A stretch of DNA of 13,803 nucleotides from Caldithrix sp. (GTDB lineage Bacteria > Zhuqueibacterota > Zhuqueibacteria > Oceanimicrobiales > Oceanimicrobiaceae): contig SMXE01000239.1 in assembly GCA_004357015.1 (NCBI GenBank), positions 1 to 13,803 of the forward strand. The letters are read 5' to 3'. Positions 1-6,712 of this stretch are shown here, piece after piece. The notes below the pieces were generated by a model. That model was not told the DNA's origin. It was given only the letters and a program-made list of their open reading frames with translations, and searched no databases. The first letter of the stretch is position 1. Each line of letters opens with the position of its first letter. Position numbers and translations under genes: made by a program.

Positions 1-297
1 AATCATTTTAGTGAAACACCCACGGCATTGTATGGTGGAGTGCTTTTAATGGCAGCTGTCGCTTCTGCAATTCTAAAAAAATTGGTACTGAGTGAACACG
101 GTGCTGATTCTTTATTATCAAAAGCTTTGGAAAAAGGTGTAAAAGAAAAATTGTCGCTCGTCCTCTATGTGCTTGCCATACCTTTAGCATTTGTCAACCC
201 ATGGATTTCAGCAGCGATCTTTATCATCGTTGCATTAATTTGGATTGTCCCGGATAAACGGATTGAAAATGCCTTGACAAAAAGTTCGCGTACATGA
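1..297 (+). CDS. TMEM175-family (DUF1211) membrane protein, C-terminal part, 5' end outside window
   Basis: The frame is open from base 1 to the TGA at 295-297, so the gene enters from the left and only its last 98 codons are present. The visible part has a helix-forming stretch (LYGGVLLMAAVASAILKKL), a charged loop rich in Lys/Glu, two hydrophobic segments (VLYVLAIPLAFV and ISAAIFIIVALIWIV) and a PDKRIE tail. The order 'N-H-F-x-E ... LYG ... PLAF..P.IS ... VALIW..PD.RIE' matches what I know of the C-terminal half of bacterial TMEM175/DUF1211 proteins, which form potassium-permeable channels from six-helix repeats. A TTG at 28 could be misread as a start, but the homology continues upstream of it. 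The last ~102 bp recur as a decayed copy at 3121-3225. The family call is from memory of the motif pattern; channel activity is inferred. Confidence 0.7.
   Translation, partial: NHFSETPTALYGGVLLMAAVASAILKKLVLSEHGADSLLSKALEKGVKEKLSLVLYVLAIPLAFVNPWISAAIFIIVALIWIVPDKRIENALTKSSRT
177..278 (+). repeat. Direct repeat, left copy (3' end of TMEM175-type gene)
   Basis: This 102-bp stretch lies inside the TMEM175-type reading frame and recurs in the same orientation at 3121-3225. Hand alignment gives about 94 identities in 105 columns, with 8 substitutions and 3 inserted bases in the right copy. The left copy is intact and coding. The two copies bracket the three-gene cassette 392-3064. Confidence 0.9.
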
Positions 298-391
298 TAA
301 AACAATCGATGATTTGACCGCTTCGGCGATCGGTAGAAAAACAATTATAAACACATGAAAAAAGATAACTAAGCTATAACGGAGGATAATT

Positions 392-1048
392 ATGACTAAC
401 AATGATCGCCTATTTCTAGTCGTAACTGGTATGATCGGGCTAATTGCAGCCATTCTGGTCGGTGCGGGAGAGTTTCTGCTGCATTTCGATCCGTTGGCGC
501 GCTTTTCCGAAACCAGCTATGAATTTATGTTGGCGGCATCGGATGAACGACAAACTATCGGACACTTCTTGGGAGTACTTGGAGGGCCCCTATACGTTGT
601 TGGCTGTTGGCACATTTATCTGATGCTGAAGCCCGCAAACCAAGTACTGGCATTTGTTGCATTTGTGCTGGGTGCTTATGGCTTTATGATAGGCGCGGAC
701 TGGATTAGCTCGCGTGCAAGTATTGGCGCAATTGTGCATCTTCAACAAAACGGAGTGGCTGTCGAATCTTTAATACAACTTTATCAGGAACGTTATGAAA
801 GCCTGTTGATGGTAATTCGTATCACCACGTTAGTTTTGTCTCTTATATTTATAGGGCTGACTTTAACGGGTCGCTCTCATTACCAAAAATGGCATGCGAT
901 ATTTAATCCCATTCTCCTGCTGGTCGGTTCCTTCATTGTCTATATGGTAAGTCCTGATATTGGCAAATACCTTATGCCCATAGCGCTTAATGTGGCGTTT
1001 GGGATTTTCTTTTTACTATCAATACTTCAAACACGTAATTTAAAGTAA
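392..1048 (+). CDS. Hypothetical six-helix integral membrane protein
   Basis: A 218-residue protein of unrecognised function. The ATG is preceded by GGAGG at 381-385 with a 6-nt spacer, the best ribosome site in the left block. Hydrophobic segments suitable for membrane spans lie at about residues 7-28, 59-78, 84-105, 137-158, 168-186 and 190-212. The region between the first two contains a polar stretch with acidic residues (ETSYEFMLAASDERQT). Charged or functional-looking positions inside the membrane region include GEFLLHFD near helix 1 and GADWISSR after helix 3. No catalytic motif or cofactor site is apparent. It is the first gene of a tight set: the next start is 11 nt after its stop. 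Its place upstream of an anchored propeller protein suggests a membrane partner, but that is inference from position only. Confidence 0.75.
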   Translation: MTNNDRLFLVVTGMIGLIAAILVGAGEFLLHFDPLARFSETSYEFMLAASDERQTIGHFLGVLGGPLYVVGCWHIYLMLKPANQVLAFVAFVLGAYGFMIGADWISSRASIGAIVHLQQNGVAVESLIQLYQERYESLLMVIRITTLVLSLIFIGLTLTGRSHYQKWHAIFNPILLLVGSFIVYMVSPDIGKYLMPIALNVAFGIFFLLSILQTRNLK

Positions 1049-1059
1049 GGTATAGAGCT

Positions 1060-2655
1060 ATGAAAAAAATACTATTTATACCAGTTATAATTATCGTTGC
1101 ATTGATTACAATTGTAGTCGTTCGCTTCAGCCTGGATAAAAGGATCGATTACGATGTTTCTACGAATAGCGTTACTGTGCCTAAATTTTCTGAATTTGTC
1201 TTGGATTTCGTACATAAGCTAATTGATTCCGAATCACTGCCGTTTGTAGCGAGTGCCATTATTGATGTAGACAATGATGGTATTGAGGAACTTTTTCTCG
1301 GCGGCGGACCCAACCAGGAAGACGTCATCTACGAGTACAAAAATGGCGGGTTTAAGAGGCTCAGCGCTGATGTGTTTCACAAAACTGAGCTCGCAGACGC
1401 GACCTTTGGAGCATCCGTAGTTGATGTCGACAAAAATGGCTACTCCGACCTCATCATATCACGCACCAATGGTGTCTGGCTTTATCTGAATAATAACGGC
1501 CACTTTAGCGGCCAAAAACTGGACCTGCCTATTCCATTGGATACTTCTCCACTGTCCGTTGCGATTGCAGATATCAACCGTGATGGTCATTTCGACATGT
1601 ACATTGCTGGCTACATTAGAAAGGAATTAGTAGAAGGCCAGAATATCTTTAACAAAGAAGGTTATGGCGGTAGCAGCATAATGGTAATCAATAACGGCGA
1701 TAATACCTTTACCGACATTACAGAATCTTCCGGCTTGTATTACAAACACAATACCTTCATGGGGGTGTTTGTTGATGTGGATAATGACGGCCTTGAAGAC
1801 TTGGTAGTCGCTCACGATACCGGACAAGTTAGAACCTGGAAAAACCTCGGTAATATGAAGTTCAAAAATATGAGCAATCCAAATTCATCACAATACAGCT
1901 ATCCAATGGGTATCGCCGTCACCGATTATAAGAATAACGGTTTGGTGGATTTCTTTTTCTCAAACGTTGGCAGCACAGCTCCTGCTTTTGCAGCCAAAGG
2001 TGATCTGCGTGATGATCAGGTCTACAATCCCAAGTGGATTATGTTTCAGAATAAAGGCGGCTTTGCTTTTAACGACATTGCGGAACAAGTCAAACTGGCG
2101 GATTACGAGTTTTCCTGGGGGGCGATATTCGAAGATTTCAACCTCGACGGTCTTGATGATCTCGTTGTATCAGAAAACTACATTGGTTTTCCGATTCACA
2201 AAATACCCTTTTTACGCTTGCCAGGCCGTTTCCTGATACAAACGCAATCGGGTGAATTTGCTGCCAGAGGACAGGAAAGCGGCGTAATTAACACTGGCTA
2301 CGGTATTTCACCGATTACCGCCGATTTTAACAATGACGGTTATCCTGACTTAGTGCACGTTAATATCGCAGGTAACTCCAAAGCCTTCATCAACAAAGGC
2401 GGTGATGCCAATTATTTGAAGGTGCAACTGCCTAATACGATCGAATCGATAGCGGCAAAAATTAAGGTTATTCGCAGTGACGGGCTAGTGCTAAGAAGAG
2501 ATGTGGTTTCTGGTGAAGGCCTCTGTTCTGATCAGTCGCATGTTCAGATATTCGGCTTGGGGGATGCATTGGCTACTGAAGTTTCTGTGCAATATCTTGA
2601 TGGTCGGGTAGAAACAAAAACGGGTAACTATAGTAACACACTGATTCGCTTTTAG
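1060..2655 (+). CDS. Membrane-anchored VCBS/FG-GAP propeller protein with C-terminal ASPIC/UnbV domain
   Basis: A 531-residue protein. Residues 4-23 are an uninterrupted hydrophobic helix after MKK with no obvious cleavage site, so it is probably anchored with the rest outside the cytoplasm. Seven DxDxDG-type calcium-binding loops start at D69, D122, D171, D239, D289, D359 and D422, which fits a seven-bladed FG-GAP/VCBS beta-propeller. Loop 5 (DYKNNG) is degenerate. Residues ~451-531 match the ASPIC/UnbV domain, as in CRTAC1-like proteins (NYLKVQL..., RRDVVSGEGLCSDQS, FGLG, VQYLDGR). The only cysteine is C489 in that domain. AAGG at 1047-1050 overlaps the previous stop, 9 nt before the ATG. 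The following gene starts one base after its stop, which implies translational coupling. Such proteins usually bind surfaces, polymers or partners; the ligand is unknown. Base composition is more A+T-rich than in genes right of 3400. Confidence 0.85.
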   Translation: MKKILFIPVIIIVALITIVVVRFSLDKRIDYDVSTNSVTVPKFSEFVLDFVHKLIDSESLPFVASAIIDVDNDGIEELFLGGGPNQEDVIYEYKNGGFKRLSADVFHKTELADATFGASVVDVDKNGYSDLIISRTNGVWLYLNNNGHFSGQKLDLPIPLDTSPLSVAIADINRDGHFDMYIAGYIRKELVEGQNIFNKEGYGGSSIMVINNGDNTFTDITESSGLYYKHNTFMGVFVDVDNDGLEDLVVAHDTGQVRTWKNLGNMKFKNMSNPNSSQYSYPMGIAVTDYKNNGLVDFFFSNVGSTAPAFAAKGDLRDDQVYNPKWIMFQNKGGFAFNDIAEQVKLADYEFSWGAIFEDFNLDGLDDLVVSENYIGFPIHKIPFLRLPGRFLIQTQSGEFAARGQESGVINTGYGISPITADFNNDGYPDLVHVNIAGNSKAFINKGGDANYLKVQLPNTIESIAAKIKVIRSDGLVLRRDVVSGEGLCSDQSHVQIFGLGDALATEVSVQYLDGRVETKTGNYSNTLIRF

Positions 2656-2656
2656 A

Positions 2657-3064
2657 ATGCTAAATAAGATATCCGTAATTGCCCTCTACCTACTCGTAAC
2701 CGGAGGGCTTTATGGGGCATTGTTTTTGTCTTACAACACTATAACCGGAATTGCGCCGTGTCCGGGCATATCAGGAATACCGGTATGTTTCGTGGTAGCC
2801 CTGGGCTACACTGGTATGGTCCTGGGTTTATTATCCAAGACTACATTAACTGTAAGATTGTTTCTGCCAGGCTGGTTTGTGGTATTCAGCATCGCTGCTA
2901 TTGGCACCTTGCTTGAAATCACGGTTGGTAACAGTTGTCCAAGTAATGAATTAGGAATGCCGTTGTGCTATATCTCTTTTGCTTTGTCTATTCTTATCTT
3001 AATTTTGTTTAAGTTAAGGCCATCTAGCAAGGCAAATGCATTCGGACGGCAAAAAGCTTCATGA
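2657..3064 (+). CDS. Small four-helix membrane protein with duplicated CP...G[IM]PxC motif
   Basis: A 135-residue protein that I cannot assign to a named family. It has four hydrophobic segments at about residues 6-26, 42-60, 68-90 and 102-120. Each half repeats the same pattern: a helix, then a Cys-Pro motif, then a helix. The first motif is CPGISGIPVCF (C35, C44) and the second is CPSNELGMPLCY (C94, C104). With the N-terminus inside, both cysteine pairs would sit at the outer face. That invites a thiol-disulfide or metal/haem-binding role, loosely like DsbB/VKOR-type membrane proteins, but no CxxC is present and the link is speculative. The start is one base after the stop of the propeller gene and has no Shine-Dalgarno of its own, so translation is probably coupled. 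The C-terminus is a short basic tail. Confidence 0.75.
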   Translation: MLNKISVIALYLLVTGGLYGALFLSYNTITGIAPCPGISGIPVCFVVALGYTGMVLGLLSKTTLTVRLFLPGWFVVFSIAAIGTLLEITVGNSCPSNELGMPLCYISFALSILILILFKLRPSSKANAFGRQKAS

Positions 3065-3120
3065 ATCCAACTTGATTTCTAACAGAATAGTAACTACTTT
3101 TGGCGTTTCGACACGCTCGG

Positions 3121-3225
3121 CATACCTTTAGCATTTGTCAACCAATGGATTTCAGCAGCGATGTTTTATCATCGTTGCATTAATTTGTATTTCCCCCTGG
3201 GAAAACGGATTGAAAATGCCCTGAC
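3121..3225 (+). pseudogene. Decayed duplicate of the 3' end of the TMEM175-type gene (right direct repeat)
   Basis: The sequence matches 177-278 at about 90% by hand alignment and begins abruptly at the shared 'cataccttta'. It corresponds to the codons for IPLAFVNPWISAAIF...KRIENALT. One extra T near 3163-3166 shifts the frame, and two further bases in the CCCCCTGG stretch restore it, so about a dozen codons are scrambled while the flanks remain readable. The open frame runs on to a TAA at ~3293-3295. There is no upstream portion of the gene and no proper start, so this is a fragment, not a functional gene. Confidence 0.85.
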
Positions 3226-3359
3226 TATCATGATGACTTCGATGATATGCTCAGAACTTTCAACACGTCAACCTATTTCAGGACGCGACACGTAATTTTT
3301 AGGTTTAAGTTTTCTTCACAACCTGCCCTGGTGTAAAGAATTAGCATGTATATACCGAG

Positions 3360-3386
3360 TGTGTAAGAAACGAATTCACTTACACA
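3360..3386. promoter_or_regulatory. Perfect 8-bp inverted repeat upstream of the TPR gene
   Basis: TGTGTAAG at 3360-3367 and its exact reverse complement CTTACACA at 3379-3386 are separated by 11 nt. The element ends 32 nt before the preferred ATG at 3419. It could be an operator for a dimeric regulator or a hairpin in the leader. No T-run follows, so it is not a typical terminator. Confidence 0.4.
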
Positions 3387-3418
3387 AGACACGCCACACG
3401 AAAACGACTACTCAAAAT

Positions 3419-4495
3419 ATGCCGCATCAATTCGACAAGCATAACACTAAACTCACCGGCCTCATACTTTTCTGTAGCCTGCTGGCGGGAATTTCTTCCT
3501 TGACAAATCCGGCCGGTGCTGCCGAAACTATTTCAGCCAAAACAGATACGCTTATCAAACAAGGTATCATTTTGAGCATCGAGCAGTCGTATGCAGATGC
3601 TGAAGCCATTTTCGTTGCAATGAAACGCCATGCCCCAGAAAGCCCGGCGGGGTACTTTTTTCACGCCGCGGTCCTGCAAACCAGAATGATGGACGTGGAA
3701 CGCTACGACCAGGAGAAGCGCTTTCTGGCGCTGGTGGACAAAACCATCCGTTTGGCACGCAAGCAAATCAAGAAGGACAAACGCGACGCCTGGGCACACT
3801 TTTTTCTGGGTGGCGGTTACGGTTATCTGGCTTTCTACCAGGCGAAGCAAAAAAAATACTGGAACGCGTTCCAGAATGCGCAGAAAAGCGTTGGCGCTCT
3901 GGAGAAAGCGGTCAAAATCGACAGCACACTCTACGACGCTTACCTCGGCATCGGCTCATACAAATACTACCGCAGCAAGCTGAGCCGCCACCTTTCCTGG
4001 TTGCCGTTTGTGAAGGATGAACGCGCGGAAGGTATCGCCATGATCAAGCTGGCCATGACGAAAAGCCGCTACTCGCGCTACTCAGCAGTCAACGGCGTCA
4101 GTTGGATTTTTGTCGATGAAGCGCGCTACGACGAGGGCCTGCAGTTGGTCGAATCCGTACTGGCGGACTTTCCGGACAGCCGGGTGTTTCTCTGGTGCGC
4201 GGCGAAGATCACTAAGAAAATGCAGCGTTGGCGGGAAGCTGCGGACTACTACGAACGCATCCTGCAATCCTTCGAACAGCAAGGCATTCTGTCTCCCTAC
4301 AACGAATTAACCTGCCGCAAGAATCTTGCGATGCTCTACCGCCGCCTCGAAGAGGTGGAGAAAGCGGAAGCGGAGTGTGCCAAAGTCAGCGCAATTTTGG
4401 CGGACAAGGAAATCCAAAAGAAGTACCCCCAAGCGCTAAAAGAGATCCAACAAAACTGCGCGCACGGTTCCGCTGAACTCGCCGGGGCGGAATGA
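3419..4495 (+). CDS. Secreted tetratricopeptide-repeat protein
   Basis: A 358-residue protein when started at ATG 3419. An in-frame GTG at 3359 would add 20 residues, but from 3419 the N-terminus is a proper signal peptide: basic/polar start, hydrophobic core LTGLILFCSLLAGISSL, and an AxA-type cleavage region PAGAAE at ~32-36. The mature part is alpha-helical with TPR-like pairs at about 43-95, 124-187 (YWNAF...ALEKAVKIDSTLYDAYLGIGSY), 222-285 (ARYDEGLQLVESVLADFP, WREAADYYERIL) and 295-330 (KNLAMLYRRLEEVEKAEAEC). It probably acts as a periplasmic or outer-membrane-associated scaffold; the partner is unknown. It is a single-gene unit converging on rlmN, with 6 bp between stops. Neither candidate start has a strong Shine-Dalgarno. 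Base composition changes to the G+C-richer type from about here rightward. Confidence 0.8.
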   Translation: MPHQFDKHNTKLTGLILFCSLLAGISSLTNPAGAAETISAKTDTLIKQGIILSIEQSYADAEAIFVAMKRHAPESPAGYFFHAAVLQTRMMDVERYDQEKRFLALVDKTIRLARKQIKKDKRDAWAHFFLGGGYGYLAFYQAKQKKYWNAFQNAQKSVGALEKAVKIDSTLYDAYLGIGSYKYYRSKLSRHLSWLPFVKDERAEGIAMIKLAMTKSRYSRYSAVNGVSWIFVDEARYDEGLQLVESVLADFPDSRVFLWCAAKITKKMQRWREAADYYERILQSFEQQGILSPYNELTCRKNLAMLYRRLEEVEKAEAECAKVSAILADKEIQKKYPQALKEIQQNCAHGSAELAGAE

Positions 4496-4501
4496 GGCAG
4501 T

Positions 4502-5524
4502 TTAAACGTTGGTCGCCAGCTGACCGCACCCGGCATCGATGTCATCTCCCTTGCTCCACCTGATCATCACCGGCGCCCGCATATCTGATAGTCGTTCATA
4601 GAATGCCAGAATGCGCTTTTCGGAAGTGCGTTGGTAAGCAGCAACGGTCGGATTGTAGGGAATGAGATTCACTTTGCACAAAATCCGGTCCAGCATTTTT
4701 TTCAGCCTGTCAGCGTCCGCCAGCGTGTCGTTGACGCCTTGCAGCAAAACATACTCAAACGTCACCGGTTCGCCCAGTTTTTCGGTGTAGTATTTTGCAG
4801 CTTTCAACAACTCACGGATTGGCCAGCGCTTGTTCAAAGGCATCAAACGCGTCCGTACCTCATCTGTAGTTGCGTTGAGTGAAATCGCCAGGCGGTACTT
4901 GCGCTTTTCATCGGCGAATTGATAAATCCTCGGAATCAGACCGCTGGTGGAAACCACGATGTGCTTGTTCGCCAGGTTTGGGCCGTCGCCATCGGTCAGA
5001 AGCGCGCACGCTTTCATCAAATTGTCGTAGTTGTGAAACGGCTCCCCCATGCCCATCATCACAACGTTGGTGATTTTCCGTCCCTTGAGCCGCTGCACAG
5101 TCAAGAACTGGTCGATGATTTCGCCGTCGCTCAAGTTGCGTTTTAGGCCCATCATACCGGTAGCGCAGAACTTGCAATCGATGGCGCACCCCACTTGAGT
5201 GGACACGCAGATCGTGGCCCGGTTGTCTTCAAACATCAGAACCGATTCGATGGCGAGCCCGTCCTGCAATTTGAACACAAATTTCTCCGACTGGTCTTTG
5301 GCAGACTTCTGGCTGGTCAACAACTCCAGGGCGCTCAAACTGACACCCTCTGTCAACCGTAGGCGCAGGTCCTTTGACAGATTGGTCATCGCCTCGAATG
5401 TATCGACATTCCTGCCGTACATCCAGGTGAAGATTTGCCGCGCGCGATAACGCGGCTCACCGATAGATTTTACATATTCTTCAAGTTCGGCAACACTCAG
5501 GCCTTTTAAGCATAAAAATGGCAT
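4502..5524 (-). CDS. rlmN: 23S rRNA (adenine(2503)-C(2))-methyltransferase RlmN, radical SAM
   Basis: This enzyme methylates C2 of A2503 in 23S rRNA (in many bacteria also A37 of some tRNAs), using S-adenosylmethionine and a methyl-cysteine intermediate. The 340-residue length is normal for the family. All key residues are visible: the radical SAM cluster C113-x3-C117-x2-C120 (CAIDCKFC), C106 seven residues before it (equivalent to E. coli C118), and C333 in DIDAGCGQL (equivalent to E. coli C355, the methylated cysteine). The SAM-binding GMGEP is at 158-162 and the 'ISLNA' strand at ~204-208. The N-terminal YRARQIFTWMY helix region binds RNA. The ATG at 5524-5522 has AGAGGA 7 nt upstream (5532-5537 on the + strand). 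It is divergent from the MoxR operon and convergent with the TPR gene. Absence of the C-terminal features of the resistance enzyme Cfr supports the RlmN call. Confidence 0.96.
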   Translation of the reverse strand: MPFLCLKGLSVAELEEYVKSIGEPRYRARQIFTWMYGRNVDTFEAMTNLSKDLRLRLTEGVSLSALELLTSQKSAKDQSEKFVFKLQDGLAIESVLMFEDNRATICVSTQVGCAIDCKFCATGMMGLKRNLSDGEIIDQFLTVQRLKGRKITNVVMMGMGEPFHNYDNLMKACALLTDGDGPNLANKHIVVSTSGLIPRIYQFADEKRKYRLAISLNATTDEVRTRLMPLNKRWPIRELLKAAKYYTEKLGEPVTFEYVLLQGVNDTLADADRLKKMLDRILCKVNLIPYNPTVAAYQRTSEKRILAFYERLSDMRAPVMIRWSKGDDIDAGCGQLATNV

Positions 5525-5588
5525 AATAATGTCCTCTGGAAAATGACACTAATTTAATCTGAACCACCCATAGGTACAAGGAAAATCA

Positions 5589-5617
5589 TTGACATTACAG
5601 CACAAAATAATTACACT
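5589..5617 (+). promoter_or_regulatory. Sigma-70-type promoter for the MoxR-DUF58 operon
   Basis: A perfect TTGACA (5589-5594) is followed after exactly 17 bp by TACACT (5612-5617), which matches four of six positions of TATAAT. Transcription would begin near 5624, leaving a leader of about 45 nt before the ATG at 5668. It lies in the spacer divergent from rlmN. Confidence 0.6.
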
Positions 5618-5658
5618 TGACGTTTACTAAATCAAGCGAAAATTTGAGTGGAAAATTC

Positions 5659-5663
5659 GGAGG
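5659..5663 (+). promoter_or_regulatory. Shine-Dalgarno site that fixes the MoxR start
   Basis: GGAGG lies 4 nt before the ATG at 5668. The reading frame is open upstream to a TTG at 5617, but this site, and the fact that the family alignment begins downstream, decide for 5668. Confidence 0.7.
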
Positions 5664-5667
5664 TTGT

Positions 5668-6660
5668 ATGGCAGCCGCTGACGCGAAAATGAAGGACATC
5701 GAAATCGTCGAACAGCTCAAGGAGGCGAATAACAGATTGGCCGACGAAATCGGCAACGTTATCGTAGGGCAACGAAAAGTAATCGATGAACTGCTCATTT
5801 CCCTGTTGGCGCGCGGGCACTGCTTGCTGGTAGGCGTTCCCGGTCTTGCCAAAACGCTCTTGATCAGCACGGTGGCCAGAGCGCTGGATCTGAAATTTAG
5901 CCGGATCCAGTTCACGCCGGACCTCATGCCATCCGATATTACAGGCACTGAGATTATTGAACAAGACACTTCCACCGGCCACAAAGCTTTTAAGTTCGTA
6001 AAAGGCCCTGTGTTCGCCAACATCGTTTTGGCGGACGAAATCAACCGCACGCCGCCGAAAACGCAGGCCGCGCTGCTACAGGCGATGCAGGAGCACGAAG
6101 TCACCGCCGCCGGCACAACCTACAAACTCGAAGAACCGTTCTTCGTACTGGCCACGCAGAACCCCATCGAACAGGAAGGCACCTATCCTCTGCCGGAAGC
6201 ACAGCTTGACCGCTTCATGTTCAATCTCTGGGTGGACTACCCGTCCCAAGAAGAGGAGGCCGAAATCGTAAAGGCCACCACCAGCGCATACGAAGCTGAA
6301 GTCAAACCGGTGCTGAACGCTGAAGAAATCCTAAAGCTGCAGAGGCTCGTGCGGCGTGTGCCCGTAGCGGATGAAGTCATCGACTACGCCGTCAACCTCG
6401 TGCGTAGCACCCGCCCGGCATACGATAAATCTCCGGATTTCATCCGCGAATGGATCAACTGGGGCGCCGGGCCGCGGGCGTCGCAATACCTGATTCTGGG
6501 CGCCAAAACCAGCGCCATCCTGGACGGCCGTCCAACGCCGGAAATCGCGGACGTGAAAGCCATCGCCAAGCCGGTTCTGCGCCACCGCCTGGTGACCAAC
6601 TTCAATGCGGAAGCCGAGGGCGTAAGCACGGTGGACATCATCGAGCGGCTGCTGGAGTAG
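5668..6660 (+). CDS. MoxR-family AAA+ ATPase
   Basis: A 330-residue ATPase of the MoxR group, hexameric AAA+ proteins that act in chaperone-like assembly or activation of partner complexes together with von Willebrand A proteins. The Walker A GVPGLAKT is at 56-63 (with the Ala before Lys typical of this clade), Walker B IVLADEINR at 119-127, sensor 1 ATQNP at 162-166, and the MoxR-specific EGTYPLPEAQLDRF follows at about 170-183. The C-terminal lid region (residues ~210-330) contains the usual RRVPV..EVIDYAVNLV and GAGPRASQYL signatures. It acts in the cytoplasm. It is the first gene of a two-gene operon with the DUF58 protein, 52 nt downstream. The family's usual further partners (BatA/BatB-type vWA membrane proteins, TPR proteins) do not follow here. 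Confidence 0.95.
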   Translation: MAAADAKMKDIEIVEQLKEANNRLADEIGNVIVGQRKVIDELLISLLARGHCLLVGVPGLAKTLLISTVARALDLKFSRIQFTPDLMPSDITGTEIIEQDTSTGHKAFKFVKGPVFANIVLADEINRTPPKTQAALLQAMQEHEVTAAGTTYKLEEPFFVLATQNPIEQEGTYPLPEAQLDRFMFNLWVDYPSQEEEAEIVKATTSAYEAEVKPVLNAEEILKLQRLVRRVPVADEVIDYAVNLVRSTRPAYDKSPDFIREWINWGAGPRASQYLILGAKTSAILDGRPTPEIADVKAIAKPVLRHRLVTNFNAEAEGVSTVDIIERLLE

Positions 6661-6712
6661 GTCAAACCACATATGACGCCTCTCTTTTTTTCACCGACAA
6701 AAATCACTGAGA

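Larger units (their letters stand above)
3065..3418. other. Non-coding spacer holding a gene remnant and a hairpin
   Basis: This 354-bp stretch separates the A+T-rich cassette from the TPR gene. It contains the decayed repeat copy at 3121-3225 and an inverted repeat at 3360-3386. A GTG at 3359 is in frame with the TPR gene, but the 20 codons it would add cover the inverted repeat and have no ribosome site. I see no other gene and no convincing -35/-10 pair. Confidence 0.6.

Noticed and set aside
3359..3418. N-terminal extension of the TPR protein from a GTG at 3359
   Set aside because: It would bury the signal peptide inside the protein, covers an inverted repeat and has no ribosome site.
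5617..5667. Upstream TTG start for the MoxR ATPase
   Set aside because: The TTG overlaps the -10 box of the proposed promoter, and GGAGG sits directly before the ATG at 5668.
5595..6116. Minus-strand 173-codon frame opposite the MoxR gene
   Set aside because: It is antisense to the conserved AAA+ motifs and is Ser/Ala-rich without recognisable features.
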